A stretch of DNA of 64,000 nucleotides from Diadophis punctatus similis (Eukaryota > Chordata > Lepidosauria > Squamata > Dipsadidae), in assembly GCA_023053685.1 (NCBI GenBank), contig JALIGW010000004.1, forward strand, positions 81,994,797 through 82,058,796, in the 5' to 3' direction. How positions within the stretch are numbered: position 1 is the first letter of the stretch; every line of letters begins with the position of its first letter. This document shows positions 21,100 through 62,765 of the stretch, in pieces. The position numbers and the translations under genes are program-made. Under the pieces are notes generated by a model that saw nothing but the letters and a program-made list of their open reading frames with translations, was not told where the DNA came from and made no database searches.

Positions 21100-22015
21100 T
21101 CGGCTAGCTACGCCCTTTCCAAAGACCGACTGAAGCAAGCGCGCCTCTTGCTCTCCTATTCCCACGTTCGCTTAATGCTCTCCTTTAAAAAAAAAAAGAA
21201 CCAAGGCTACCTTCGCCCAAGGTAACTTTTCGCCGTAACCCGGGTCCGCACTCCCCGGGCCTTTGCATGCCACCTTTCTTCCGTTCACACGATGACGACC
21301 CAAAGCAAGACCGGGCCCAGCAGCGCGCGTATAGGTATTCCCCGAGGATCAGCTTTGCAAGGGGAAGAGTTTATTGGCTTTGCGGACGGACCCGGCCCTC
21401 AACCGGCCCAATTAAACCCTGGCATTTCCCCTCCCCTCTTTCGCCCAGTTTCCTTCCTGCAAGCCGGCCTTAGAGCGCTGCGGAGAGGTCCTTCTCCGCG
21501 CTTTTCCGGGGCGGGCCGCCTCCGCCTCCACCGCCGTTCCTCCCGCGGCTGAGGCACCATCTTCGCCCAGGCGCCTCTTCAAGATGGCTGCCGCGGGCGG
21601 TTGGACATCGGGGAACTCCGGCGGGGCTCTGAGGTGGGAAGCTTCTCCCGCCCGGTATCCTCGGCGGGGAAAGGGAGCCCCTCAGCCCAGTTTCGGCGAG
21701 GTCGCCCGGCCGCCCGTCGGCCGGGAAGAGCCACCAACGAACCTCGCCCGCGCTTCCCGCCTCGCGCTTTCCCCCTCACAGAAATCGCCTCAGCGAACAA
21801 CCTCTCCTTCTCTCCCTCCCTCCGCCGCGCGCCCCTCCGCCATTGGCGGCGCCGGCCGTCTTTCCGAGGCGGGCGGCCTTCCTATTGGCCGCCGAAAGTG
21901 GCGCTTGCAGCGCTCAGCCCGCCCCTCTTCGCTTCCCCGCCCCTCCCGGCTCTCTCGCTCGCTCGCTCTCTTTTCAGCGACGGGCGCTGTGAGGTAAATA
22001 GAAGCGGATCGCAAA
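21100..22015 (+). promoter_or_regulatory. RSBN1L CpG-island promoter region
   Basis: A strongly GC- and CpG-rich block continuing through exon 1 to about 22900. Two inverted CCAAT boxes (ATTGG at 21842-21846 and 21894-21898) and a YY1-like AAGATGGCTGCCGC at 21582-21595 are visible. No TATA box is seen near the start. The start codon itself lies in an AAAATGGCGG context, a YY1-like downstream motif. The exact transcription start is not readable. Confidence 0.75.
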
Positions 22016-51131
<29,116 letters not shown>

Positions 51132-51660
51132 GTGTGTGTGCGTGCGTGTGCGCGTGGGCGTGCGTATATGTTTTTAAAGTACTTTTAAAATATAATGACA
51201 ACAATGTAAGGAGACTTACATTCTGTGGGGCAGGATGTCTTTTCCTGACCTGCCCTTGCAGCTGTGGCAACATAAAATAGTACATGTAGCTTTGTAACAT
51301 TCCTCAGTGCCTGTCCGTAACTGTAAACTGTTTGAAAGCACTTAGGGCCAGATGCACTGTAAACACTGCAGGTATAACATAAAAAGTCTTTAAATATGAG
51401 TTGTAGGTTTTAGAATAGAGCTGACATTTAACATATATATTTTTTGTAAGATAAGCCAGAATTCTTTTTGACAATTCCAGGCTTTTCCATAGAGCTTATT
51501 TATACCATTTTTTTTCCTTTTTAATGTGTCAGCACTGTAGTGTAAATAGCTTTTTTTAAGAAAAAAAAACACACACAACAAAATGAAACAAAAACAAAAA
51601 ACTTTTTAGTGTGATTTATATTAAAATGTGAGCCGCTTAATAAAGGTTCATAATAATTAT
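51132..51660 (+). other. RSBN1L: RSBN1L 3'UTR
   Basis: About 530 nt from the stop to a canonical AATAAA at 51639-51644 followed by a T-rich stretch. Starts with a TGTG/CGTG-rich run. Confidence 0.75.
51639..51644 (+). terminator. RSBN1L poly(A) signal AATAAA
   Basis: Canonical hexamer in CTTAATAAAGGTTC with a GT/T-rich region following. It is the first strong signal after the stop. Confidence 0.7.
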
Positions 51661-53084
51661 TTTTATTTTGAAAAATATCAGTCCTGGTTAAAAAAAAAAG
51701 GGAAATATTCTTATATTAAAAATGCATAGATGTATTAAGTAAGATAGAATTTGTTGTTGAATTTACACAAAATTCTTATCTGGAGAAGAATAGGAAGGTT
51801 CATTTCCTTTTGGTCGGATGCTAGACAGTATGTCAGAACGAAAGCATAACTTTCTTCCTTTTTCCTATCTTACGAACGTTAGACTTCAGCAAGGATTGAA
51901 CATTTGAGTATTCTTGACTGGCATATCACTAAAGTAGAGTCCTAATGAGTGGCAAATCGTAAATAAATTCAAAAAAGAGGGATACAAAAAAGAATAGTAC
52001 TACAGTTTGCCAGTTATTTGAACAAAATATATAAATAGACCAGCAATGATCTACTTCATCCCCCCCTCATCCTTTGGCTGGGCACGTAATTCTGTAACGG
52101 CAACAAGCAGATGACTAAGAGAGTTTTACAATAAATATAAGAAAGGGGGGGGGGAGCATTTTATTTCCAACCAAGAATATAACGCCAGATCAATGTGAAT
52201 TTGCCTCATGCATCTGGCTAAATAAAGTTAGGAACATGCTTAGTTTAATTCCTTCTGTGACACAACCTAGAAGTTTTCCTTTATGTAACAGAACACAGAA
52301 ACGGCTGTCTCTTTCTGACCTCTTTTATGGCACAAACTATGACTTCCATTATTCCCAACAGGGAGTATAATATGAAAAAAACATCCATTAAAATATCCAC
52401 CCGTCTCGTCGATTCCATTTTGAGTCTTCAGCTTTGCCATACAGGGGGGTGACTGTCTTCGCAGCAGCCCCTGGCCCCACAAATTCGGTTTGAATACGCA
52501 ATAAAACCTCTCCTTGTCATATCCCTTGAGTTTCTTAGCTTGCATTGCTGTAATTGTGGTCATTTAAGAGGCAAGCAAATCATTAGACTTCATTTGCGTG
52601 TGGGATTTGTTTTTTTTTTACAACGAGGTTTAATGTGTGGGCCTGAATCCAAAATGCCACAGAAGCTGCTGCCAGAAAAAAAGATTTGAGAATCAGCTAG
52701 CCTTCGATGAGACCAGGGGATCTCTAATTTAAAATTGATCTGCGGTAGGGAATATATTTGTTTCTATACAAAAGAGAGGCACAGACAAGATGAAAATATC
52801 CGGCTGGCATGCTTTGCTATACTGTGTGAGTGTACGTGGAACTGCCTGGGGTAGGTTCTGAGGCATACATGCAATTGTAGAACCGTCAACATTTAAAGAA
52901 AAGGTAGATATGCAGAGAGATTGGATACAACCTGTGGTAACCAAACTTTGGGTAGAATAGTCATGTTTGATTCTTGGCCTCTTCCACTTTAAACTCTCTG
53001 GGTATTTTGAAGCTGTTGGGGGAAAAATGCCCTTATTAAAACCAGATATAATGATTACTGTGCATTTTAAGCACGGAAGATGAT
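51661..53084 (+). other. Intergenic, no gene seen
   Basis: AT-rich flank downstream of RSBN1L without recognisable repeats or coding potential. Confidence 0.5.
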
Positions 53085-53092
53085 TTCTAGAA

Positions 53093-53210
53093 CAGGGGTC
53101 TCCAACCTTGGCAACTTTAAGACTTCTGGACTTCAGCTTCCTCACTGGCTGAGGAATTCTGGAAGTTGAAGTCCACAAGTCTTAAAAGTTGCCAAGGTTG
53201 GAGACCCCTG
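53093..53210. mobile_element. Palindromic hAT-type MITE, copy D
   Basis: CAGGGGTCTCCAACCTTGGC is mirrored exactly by GCCAAGGTTGGAGACCCCTG. The perfect 8 bp duplication TTCTAGAA lies at 53085-53092 and 53211-53218. Confidence 0.93.
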
Positions 53211-53935
53211 TTCTAGAAGACTCTTGCTGTGAATATAAGAGTCAACAACATGGTTTTCTATACAAAGTGATGGTCATAGCCCTTTCAGATTGCTGATGTC
53301 AGCAAATGCCACTATTTTCGTGGGGTTGGGGTTTTTTTTTTGTTTTGTTTTTTTGTACACCGTTTGATAAACATGTCTTAACAATGTCAGGCAGTTTCCG
53401 TAAGAGGGCTGCTTTTGTGTTTTCCCTTGGAGGTTGATGCGGTGTGCTGAAAATGTTACGAAGTGCTGAAATCTTTCGTTTAAACCAATTGTTCACCTGA
53501 AACTAAGCTGTCATTGGATATTGTCATTTCTGTCTTTTGTTGGGGCTATTATATCTGGCGTGCAAAAACCTGGATGGCCTCTAGAAGGCAGCAATGAGTT
53601 AGAGTTTTCTAATACTCTCTGCTGTCAACTAGTACTTATCTCCCATCTTTGCATCCCAAATATATTAGCCTTAAGTCTTTTTGTTTTTCCTCCAGAAATA
53701 TGTCTTTCCTGGTCTCCTTTCACTTACCTGCTTTGAATGATGCAACAACAGATAAATGCTACTTTTTTTTAAAAAAGTGCTCTGAGCTTCTTCATACTCT
53801 CCACCTCACACTACAATTTAAGAAGAAATTATTTTCAATCTGTATAGTTTAATCTTTCCCAACTAGGATCTGAACCGTTGCGGTTTGGTTAGTTATGACA
53901 CCCTACCCTCCCTCTATTTTTTTAACATACAAGTA

Positions 53936-54317
53936 CCGGTAGTCCTCGATCTACGACCACAGTTGAGTCCAACATTTTTGTTGCTAAGCAAAACATTTGT
54001 TAAGTAAGTTTTGCTCCATTTTACAACCTTTCTTCCCACAGTTGTTAAGTGAATCATCGCAGTTGTTAATACCACGGTCGTTAAGTGAATCTGGCTTCCC
54101 CATGGACTTTGCTTGTCAGACGGTCATAAAGGGATCACATGACCCTGAGACGCTGCAGCCGTCATAAATATGAGTCAGTTGGCAAGCGTCTGGATTTTGA
54201 TCATGTGACTGTGGGGAGGCTGCAATGGTCATAACTGTGGTCATAAGTTACTTTTTTCAGTGCCGTTTTAATTTTGAATGGTCAGTAAATGAACTGTTGT
54301 AAGTTGAGGATTACCTG
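53936..54317 (+). mobile_element. CAGGTAGTCC-family MITE, copy 9
   Basis: TA, then CCGGTAGTCCTCGATCTACG, to GTAAGTTGAGGATTACCTG and TA. Confidence 0.9.
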
Positions 54318-56766
54318 TATTCTGTAGTAGGCAATCATTAGCAATTGGGTTGGAGAGATTTGTGCTTAAACATTTTTTTTCCTGATTTTGGAATTTGAGA
54401 TACGATTTATAATACTCCCTGTTCAGTGAAGTATAGAAAAATATGGCTTGGTGTTTCTGAAAAACGAAGGTTTTGCTACAATTTGGATCCTGGGCCTATT
54501 GTTTTGCTGGAATGTAATAAGACTACAAAATTTGTTTTGAAGTGGAAAATGTTTGTACTGTGTATTCTAGACAACAATGGAGCATTCCAAAACTTTAATT
54601 CATGGATTATGCTTAAAACTTGGTTTAATCATAGTATGCAAATCACGTTTGCTTCGTTGAGAAGGTGATGAATGCTATAGGCACTTCCTGATGGGAGAGT
54701 CCTATAACTTATTTACTATTATTTTACTCAACCAGTCAAGCAAAATTGTAATTCTTCTGAAGAGACCAAGTTGGGAAAGTATGTGTGGGTTGTATCTAGA
54801 CTCTTACTACCAAACTGAATGGCTCTGGTCCAAAAGCCAGTTCCTTACTACCTGGTCCCCAGTCAACTAAGCAATGGAAGGAAAGAAAGAAGTCATAAAA
54901 CATAAAAGTCTGCCTTCTAGATTTCTATCAATAGAAAGTTGCAGAAACTAGAATAAGCAGGAATCAGATCGCGGCTGCAATATTCTTCCTGTTAACAGTT
55001 GCCTGTACGCTTCCTTCCAAAAGGAGCCATACCATTAAAAAAAGACCGCGTTGCTTTGCTCTCATTGAAAACTAAAACACTGATGAGTTGCTACATTTTT
55101 CCTTCGTGGAATACTATTGGTTTACCTTTATCGAGAACAAACAAAAGTGTTCCCTCTGTTGAAAAATAAGTGAAATAGCACATAAACTCATTATCCCATG
55201 TCATTGAACATTTCATTGTATATAAGGCTAGGCTAAAGTATGCTAAACTGATTTGGCTTAAGCATGGTTTAGATATGCCACAATGGTGAGATTTGCATTT
55301 CGCTAATCTGTACAGAAACAAATCACAGTAAATGTGTGAATGGAAGAGGTAAGTTAACGAGGAAGCAATATATATTTTCAGAGTAACTTATTACATAAAG
55401 CACTTTAATGTCAATTGCTTTTATTTTATTCATAAAAAAAAGGAATATGAGACAAAAAATTTTACACACAGAACTAACTAGTCGCGAAATGTAGATGTAT
55501 GTAACACACACACACAATTTAAATGATTTTAATGAATGAATTATATTGAATTATATTGAATAATGCCGAGGTTTCTCGGTGGAACTGGGCTTTTCCACTA
55601 AAATGTCTGGATTTTCTAAGACTTCAGAAATTAGCATGAAAGAAACAAGCAGAAGAACCTTGCAGAAAGAGAAGAGCTCACTTGTCCAAACTGCCTCCAT
55701 CACCGTTTCTATTTTTGTAGTATAACACAAAGTGGTTTCCGCTAACTGAAGGCCCCTCTTAGTTTTCCCTGGTAGCCTGCATCCGTTGATCGCCTTGCCT
55801 GTCGCATTGAATTATGGTTTATTTAATAAACTGCAATTGCCTAGACTAACATATAAATCCTAATGAGATATAAGTATATATCAAGAGTATATACTAGGGC
55901 TCATTACGCTTCAAAACTGATTTAAAATCTAGCATGAGCAAAGCACATCTCGGCTGCTAATTAAAGCAGCCTTTTCCTTGGGCTGCTGCGGGAGACTGAA
56001 AAATCATGCCTGCTAGAATGAATCAACTCATTAAAATGACCTTCAAAAGCAAACACATGGCTTAACGGTGGCCTGACAAAAGTTGTGGCTGCCTTAATGA
56101 GCAGGGAAGTCTCATGCTCATGTGAGGTTTAAAGCACTGCCATGTCATTTTCAAAGCATCCGCAGCCCTCATTTTAACGTTAAGCTCAAAACAAAACCAC
56201 ATGATGGCTTAATCATGTCACCCACACGTGATGTGTGGCACCACTTTAAAAACTTAGCATTTCCCCCCCTCTCCACACACAGAAAACAAGCCAATAGCCA
56301 TCCTCCTGGACCATTCCCATCCTATGGTCCAGAAGATACTGATCTTGGCATAAAAATATTTGGATGCTCATTAAGTAAACACTTGTGACAGTATCTTGAG
56401 GTGAGTTCACTGCTCAGGAGTTACTCCCTCCTATATAATTTCGAGGTGCCATGTTGAAGGCCAGTCTGGGCCTGGTTACTATAAGTAGCCTTGGACCTGG
56501 ACAGGCCTTTCTTGCTCATCTCCAGTTTGAGGAACCTAGTGTCTCCAGAATGAATAAGGGGTAATCGGGATGACCTGAATGCTCAGAGCTAATCCTGTGG
56601 GCTACCCTGGCAAAGAGTCCTGCGGTCAGGGTGATGATGATGTCTATTGCCATTGTTCTGCTATCTTGAAGGAGGAAAAAGTAGTGCTAGATCCATCGGT
56701 TGATGTTCTTCAACGGGTCAGCTTGGAAGAGGTGGCCATTTCTCTTGAGTTTGCAGGCGTTCGTGG

Positions 56767-56816
<50 letters not shown>

Positions 56817-56820
56817 AGGT
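54318..56820 (+). other. Intergenic, mostly unique
   Basis: No supported gene. A (GT)n microsatellite occurs at 56769-56814; otherwise AT-rich unique sequence. Confidence 0.45.
56769..56814 (+). repeat. (GT)n microsatellite
   Basis: About 23 GT units. Confidence 0.97.
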
Positions 56821-56834
56821 CCCTCCTCTGCAGT

Positions 56835-58205
56835 TGTCTATGGAGATTCTCGGTCATCCAGGTCATGGTTGTCTCAAAGGTGCTTTTTTCCCCCAAGAGG
56901 CAACTGGACTTTCTGGTTTTTTTCTTGGAAGACATTTCGCTTCCCATCCAAGAAGCTTCTTCAGCTCTTCATTCTCTGCAGTTGTAATGCTTTCGTATTT
57001 GCTGACACTGTTATATCTTTCTGCTATGAAATCATGGGGCTCCATAATGAAGCTATTATGAAGCTGTCTGAGGGAAGTGTCATATTGTATTGGGACTATG
57101 GTTCTGAACGGATCAGCTCCAAAGATGGTTTCCCAACCCTCCAAGCTGATGTTCGTAGTATTCTGCTTATCTTTGATCAGATCCCCAAGTAGCATTTTTT
57201 TTAATGATAGATCAATGTCGGCCATCTTTGTCATGATTGATTGGGCCGGTTCCTGGGAGTATTTTTAGCTGAATACATTTTCTTTTGAAGTCGTCATTGT
57301 GAATGCTAAGAAGTCTGTAGGGCTAGGTTTATGATTGTGATCACAATCTGGGTGCATGGGATCTTTGTAATGGTTTGATACGCGGATTTGAAATTTCTTG
57401 ACCCTTTCTCTGTAACCTATTTGTCTGCTGTGATTTATATCCAGGTAAAGATTCCTTTAGTCAGGACTTCCAGATGCAATCTGTCCCTGGTCTCTGAGGT
57501 CTTGACCTAAATCAGAGTTGTCAAACTCAATTTCATTGAGGGTTGTGTTTGACCTCGAGGAGGGGGCTGGAGTGGGTGTGGCCAGGGTGGGCATGGCTAG
57601 CTCGATGTCATGTCTGTGGTGCCCGAGTGCTCTGCCAGAGAAAACGGGCTCCCGAGCTCCGTTCTCAGCTGCGATGTCCTCCTGCAACCTTCTGCCAGTG
57701 AAAACGGAGCTCGTGGCCCTCCTGAGCTCCATTTTCGCTGGCAGAGGCACCGCGGGCCAGTCCTTTGCTGTTTCCAGGGTGGCCCCATGAGCCAGATCTA
57801 AGCACCCCGTGAGCCGGATCCGGCCCCCGGGCCTTGAGTTTGACACCCCTGGCCTAATTCATTAGGAATCCTTGCTTATCTAGATGGCTGCAATGTGCCC
57901 AGCAATGTGATCCTAGTCAAAAGGTTTTTGGAATATATGTTTACTATGCATATGGCCCTTGTCTGAGAAACGATCTACTACTGCAGTTGGGTAAAAACAG
58001 TTGAAAGCTGCCAGGCTAAAATGGAACTGGTTATCAGGAGGGGATTTCAGATCTATTAGTTTGATAGGGATTTAGAAATAAGCCTCCATTAAATTCACTA
58101 ATGATGGCTCCTTTAGCCCCCCTAATAAGAGTCCGGATCTCATTCCTGAATCTTAAATTGCTTCACGAATTTGCTTTATGGCCCTGAGGTTTCGCATCCA
58201 GGCTT
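56835..58205 (-). mobile_element. Large unclassified transposon remnant with foldback module and nested hAT
   Basis: Its left end is the foldback module (GTCTATGGAGATTCTCGGTC, TCCAAGAAGCTTCTTCAGCT). The reverse strand then keeps one open frame (56863-57234) without a motif I recognise, and continues as degenerate sequence on both sides of the hAT element at 57513-57851. Could be the 3' part of a retroelement whose ends spawned the other foldback copies. Confidence 0.4.
57513..57851. mobile_element. hAT-type element, relative of 4394-5293
   Basis: CAGAGTTGTCAAACTCAATT left, CTTGAGTTTGACACCCCTG right; flanks ACCTAAAT and GCCTAATT match at 6 of 8. The interior GTGAAAACGGAGCTCG modules match the larger copy. 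Confidence 0.85.
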
Positions 58206-58414
58206 CAGTGGTGGGTTGCTATCGGTTCGTCCCGGTTCAGGCGAACTGGTAGTGGCGGCGGTGGGAGGCTCCACCCACCCACCTGGACGTCATCACAGAT
58301 GATCTGCACATGTGCAGAAGGTTCTGCGCATGCGCAGAAGTGCCGCCCATGCGCAAAGCATGCGTGCATTCGCCGTTCCGAACTGGTAGCGAAGGTAAGT
58401 GAAACTCACTACTG
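58206..58414. mobile_element. hAT-type MITE (CAGTGGTGGGTTGC family)
   Basis: CAGTGGTGGGTTGCTATCGG left, CTCACTACTG right, with GCGCATGCGC runs. The target duplication is weak (5 of 8). Confidence 0.7.
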
Positions 58415-58803
58415 ATATGCTTGTTCTACATATCGATGTCTAACAAGCAGTCTGTGGCTTAGCTACAGTTATTTAACGCTGTCCCCCATCCTTGTATGCT
58501 GTGATAATAGTAACATCTGGCTGGCTACTTTGGAATCCTAGTTAAACTGCCTTGGCAGTCACATAACAGGTTTTCACTCAGAATGGGTTGGAATGCAGGT
58601 ATGGCTTTGGGTTGGGAGTCCTTTACTCCAGATCAGCACTCCCCCAGACCCGTAAACCTGTGCCAGACCAGAAAGGCGTTCGTATTCAAGTGTGGTAAGA
58701 GTGGTTACAGCTAAGGAAAGAAAGATTCGGAGAAAATTGGTGGGCATATTTCTTGCAGACCATGTAGAAGACGGGTAATAAGAAGTTGAGACATCACCTA
58801 ATG

Positions 58804-58930
58804 CAGGGGTCTCCAACCTTGGCAACTTTAAGCCTGGTGGACTTCAACTCCCAGAATTCTCCAGCTGGCTGGGGAATTCTGGGAGTTGAAGTCCACCAGG
58901 CTTAAAGTTGCCATGGTTGGAGACCCCCTG
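58804..58930. mobile_element. Palindromic hAT-type MITE, copy E
   Basis: CAGGGGTCTCCAACCTTGGC to GCCATGGTTGGAGACCCCCTG. Flanks ACCTAATG and GCCTAATG match at 7 of 8. Confidence 0.9.
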
Positions 58931-59299
58931 GCCTAATGCATCCCTCGATTAGTTTTTAAACAAATGTTCTAGGTTTTGGGTAATGTTTATTGGGTAGCAT
59001 TTATTTATGATCTTTTGCACCTTCTAATAAACATAACTGGTGAAGTTATAACATGTTTTTGTTTTAGCCCAGCTGTCAAGTTAGTTGTGATTTGTAAGCT
59101 ATGGTTTATGACTCAAACCAGCCAATGGTGGTTTAATAAACTCTGCATGGGGCAATGAGTAAATGCTGTCAGGGGATTTGGAGGTTGTTTTCCTGGTCGT
59201 GAGATCTACCCGTTTCGGTAATGATAATGGAGTGCATTTGAGACGCATTCCCAGTACTTTTGAGCTGAAATATAGACATCCCAATCTCGGAGCTCAGAA

Positions 59300-59970
59300 C
59301 TAAGGTGGATAAAAATCGATGATTTTTTTTTAAAAAATAAAAAAAATCAGATTTTTAAAAAATTTCTAAATTGGATTTTTTTAATTTAAATCAGATTTTT
59401 TTTTTGATTTTTGTCTAATTCATTTTAATAAAATGCTTTTGGAGTAAAAAAATCTATCTAAACATAGTTTTCTGTTTAAGAGGCATGAATAATTTAGTTT
59501 ATTCAGCATGAAATGGAGTTTAGTTATGTAGCGTGAGGCTGTATATTCTTCAATATTGGAACTGTCGGTGAGTCAAAAGCAGGTCAGAGGAGCCGCTGCA
59601 GGACAGAGATGACAGAGCCAAGGTAGCGCAGCGGTTAGAGGCAGTACTGCAGGCCACTTTAGCTGACTGTGATCAGCAGGTCAGCTGTTCAAATCTCACC
59701 GGCTCAAGGTTGACTCAGCCTTCCATCCTTCCGAGGTAGGTAAAATGAGGACCCAGATTGTTGGGGGCAATGTAAATATATACATTGCTTAATGGTGTAA
59801 ACCGCTTAGAGAGTGCTTGCGCTATGAGGTCTCACTAATAAATAAGTCTCACTAATAAATGACAGTTGCTCTCTAAAAGTTATGATTTAAATCGAGTTGA
59901 TTTAAATCAAGCCTTTTTACTAGTGATTTAAATTGTGATTTAAATGGACTTAATTTAAATCAAATCCATG
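59300..59970. mobile_element. ATTTAAATC-rich DNA element split by a SINE
   Basis: GGTGGATAAAAATCGATG at the left and TTTAAATCAAATCCATG at the right are roughly inverted. Both sides are full of GATTTAAATC motifs, and the SINE at 59621-59860 separates them. Limits approximate. Confidence 0.55.
59621..59860 (+). mobile_element. MIR-like tRNA-derived SINE, full length with A and B boxes
   Basis: The A box is TAGCGCAGCGG and the B box GTTCAAATC, both exact to RNA polymerase III consensus, then core GTAAAATGAGGACCCAG, then tail TGTAAACCGCTTAGAGAG and an AATAA-rich end. Best-preserved SINE of the window. Confidence 0.92.
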
Positions 59971-59997
59971 CTGCTCAAAACACAGCAATATCTGAGG

Positions 59998-60160
59998 CAG
60001 CGGTGGGTTGCTCCCGGTTCGGCCCGGTTCTGAGAACCGGTAGTGGCGGTGGCAGGAGGCTCTGTCCACCTGCCCGGGTCGCTTCTGCGCATGTGCAGAA
60101 GCGTTGTGTGTGCAAGCGCACGCGCGAACCGGTAGCAACAGGTTTTAGAACCCATTACTG
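59998..60160. mobile_element. hAT-type MITE (CAGCGGTGGGTTGC family)
   Basis: CAGCGGTGGGTTGCTCCCGG left, GAACCCATTACTG right, with perfect 8 bp duplication ATCTGAGG at 59990-59997 and 60161-60168. Confidence 0.9.
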
Positions 60161-60189
60161 ATCTGAGGTTAGCAGAGGTTAGCAGATCT

Positions 60190-60303
60190 TAGCAGCTTTA
60201 AGACCTGTGGACTTCAACTCCCAGAATTCCCCAGCCAGTCATACTGGCTGGGGAATTCTGGCAGTTGAAGTCCACAAAAAGTTGCCAGAGTTGGATACCC
60301 CTG
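60190..60303. mobile_element. Palindromic hAT-type MITE, copy F, left end lost
   Basis: GTGGACTTCAACTCCCAGAA and TTCTGGCAGTTGAAGTCCAC form the stem; the right end TTGGATACCCCTG is present but the left terminus is missing. Confidence 0.8.
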
Positions 60304-61097
60304 TCTTTTGATGATCAGAAGCCCAGCAGATGGCAGCCTTTAACTGTTGTATTTGGGCAAGGAGATGACTCTTTGGATTGTAGGTCAACTCAGGCAATGG
60401 TGTTACTAATATACCCCTTCTCTGGAATTAGTTCCGTCTCCCGTCTTAGCAGGAAGTTACTAACTCTCTTTCTCAAGAGTTTACATTTCTCAGTTAATCC
60501 TGAAACATGACTAAAGCGTGCTGGCTTAAAAGTGAGCTCTTCCACTTCGTGCATTCGTAGCCCACTTTCTCTCGAATGGAGCACCCGACTTATTAAGACA
60601 GCCTGTTTCCAAATTCCTACAGCCAACAGTGTTACTCCATCCCTTCCAACGTTTTCTTAAAAACAATTTTCAGCAGCTAGGCCTTTTTTTCGAAGAGAGA
60701 GTTGGAAGATACTCAGCCGTTGTGGTTACATTTCTTTTGTTACCAAAGTAGTGGGGAAAAAGTTCCTTCATCTTTATGAGCTTCTTTCGTCAACGGCATG
60801 AAAATATCTATTCTCTCGGTTTAGCTGAATGGTTTATAAAGAACATCTTATGCCTATTAGCTGTCTGGTAACCAATATTCTCGTGCTGAATTTTTTTTTT
60901 TAATTAAAAGCAAAACTTGGAGTAGCATGAAAATTGGGAGTGACATAAACTTGACTAGATGGAATAGTTGAGATTGGTTCAAATGTAGGGTCACCTTTTC
61001 ATAATGGCGAAAATGAAAGATCCTCAGATTATTGAGAAAATGATAGAAGTGATGTGTCTTGTTCCCAATTTGAAACCCTGTTACGTACCGGAACAAA

Positions 61098-61240
61098 GTG
61101 GTTTTTATTATTTATTTAATTTTATTATATTTCAATGCCGCCCAACTCCCGTAGGACTCTGGGCGGCTCACAACATGTAGAAACATAAATAAAACATCGA
61201 TATAAAAAGATTAAAAATTATCCTTGTATACTGCCCAGTA
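61098..61240 (-). mobile_element. Unclassified LINE/SINE 3' end (AATGCCGCCCAACTCC family)
   Basis: T/A-rich tail, then AATGCCGCCCAACTCCCGTA and GGGCGGCTCACAACA, related to 12793-13140. Confidence 0.5.
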
Positions 61241-61333
61241 ACTTCTCTTAAATGGAAGGGTGTAACTGAAACACCTACAACTAAATATACAATCCTTTGT
61301 AAGTGGATACGGCATTTTAACTTTGGCTTACAG

Positions 61334-61547
61334 CAGGGGTGAAATTCAAAATTTTTCCCTGCCGGTTCTGTGAGTGTGGCTTGGTGGGCGTGGCAGGAGA
61401 AGGATACTGCAAAATCTCCATTCCCTCCCCACTCCAGGGGAAGGATACTACAAAATCCCCATTCCGGGGCTAGCCAGAGGTGGTATTTGCCGAACTACTC
61501 AAAATTTCCGCTACCGGTTCTCCAGAACCTGTTGAATTTCACCCCTG
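61334..61547. mobile_element. hAT-type MITE (GTGAAATTCA family)
   Basis: CAGGGGTGAAATTCAAAATT left, TTGAATTTCACCCCTG right, with perfect 8 bp duplication GCTTACAG at 61326-61333 and 61548-61555. Inverted relative of 10041-10327. Confidence 0.92.
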
Positions 61548-62765
61548 GCTTACAGTGTCAAAAGCTTCCAATAGTGAGGCCAGTGTGTGCAAAAATTTTG
61601 CGCTTCTGAGATTATTTAATGCTGAATTTACAACGTTGAGAAAGGAAGATTACAGATGTAGTTTGGAAAGCAGAAAGGCCCAAGTTACAACGATGAAATC
61701 TACATATGTTGGTGCACAAATGGAAAGATAACCTGCTCAAATCCTTTAGATCCATTTAGCTATAAAACCTTTCACGTTCTCTTCCAGATCCTCCTATAAT
61801 TCAGGAATTTTTATGGGACTTAAACGTCCTACGACGAGGGTAAAAGTTACGAAACATACCCAATGCAGTTAAATTTTATAGTTTTTGTATACTTGAGTAA
61901 TTTAACTCCTTTCAAATGGATTAAAAAAAAACTTGCCTGTGAAACCATCCATTTTGTCATTGGACTGCTTTCGATTTTGCTATCGAAATACCCCAGCCCT
62001 GAATTTAACTAATACCTGTGTAAATCAATTTCAATTCTATTCAGTTGCGTTAACAGAAACTCTCGGTGAATATCCGAGTTACTAAATGAGGAATTGCCAA
62101 CTGCTATAGGAAGCCTGTTTCAGACAATGTCAGTCATCCCACTTCTCTGACACCACAATGTGCAATCGTGAGTTGTGTGCACAGGCATTTCTAACCCCCC
62201 CTTCTTTCAGCTGCTGCCAATTTTGCTGCTTTTCACACTGCGTGGCTGCGAGGCAAGTAAAATGGAATCTGGGAACTCCGAAAAGCCCCCTTGTCAGAAA
62301 ACTTCCCTAGGATGCAGGTTTCTGTCTTAGAAGTGGGAAAGGACTGTTAATAATTTGATAAGTTTGCATGGCGTAGCTGGGAAAGGCTTAATCAGGCCTG
62401 GAACTGATCATTTCGAGTTTGTTTCAAGCTACATACCAACCTCTACCTTGACCCAGTTAAATATGTTGTGCAAATGCAGCAGAGCAGTTGTCGTTCCATA
62501 GCTTTGTATCTAGTAGCAGTATAAAGCCCGTCCCGTATTGGAAACAAGAAACCAAAATGTTCACAGGAGACAAATTCCACATTGTAGTATCTTATATCTG
62601 AAGGATATAAAATACTCGGTACCTAATGCTGCTAGTATCAACCGTATTATAGAGTTGGTTGATTGTATGCGAAGGGCTGCTTGTCAGGTGGGAAGCTGGC
62701 AGCTGAGGTTCGAGACCCGAGCTCTGCGCGGCGGGGTGAGCTCCCGTTCCTAGCCTCAGCTCCTG

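Noticed and set aside
21584..21997. GC-rich ORF starting MAAAGG upstream of RSBN1L
   Set aside because: CpG-island reading frame without similarity to any family I know; stops before the RSBN1L start and out of context for an alternative first exon.
56863..57234. 123-codon minus-strand ORF as a possible gene
   Set aside because: Lies in a repeat remnant, has no recognised domain, and its C-terminus is the foldback repeat; more likely transposon-derived.
59621..59720. Possible tRNA gene (A and B boxes)
   Set aside because: The boxes belong to a SINE head; the sequence lacks a tRNA cloverleaf 3' half and continues into the SINE core.
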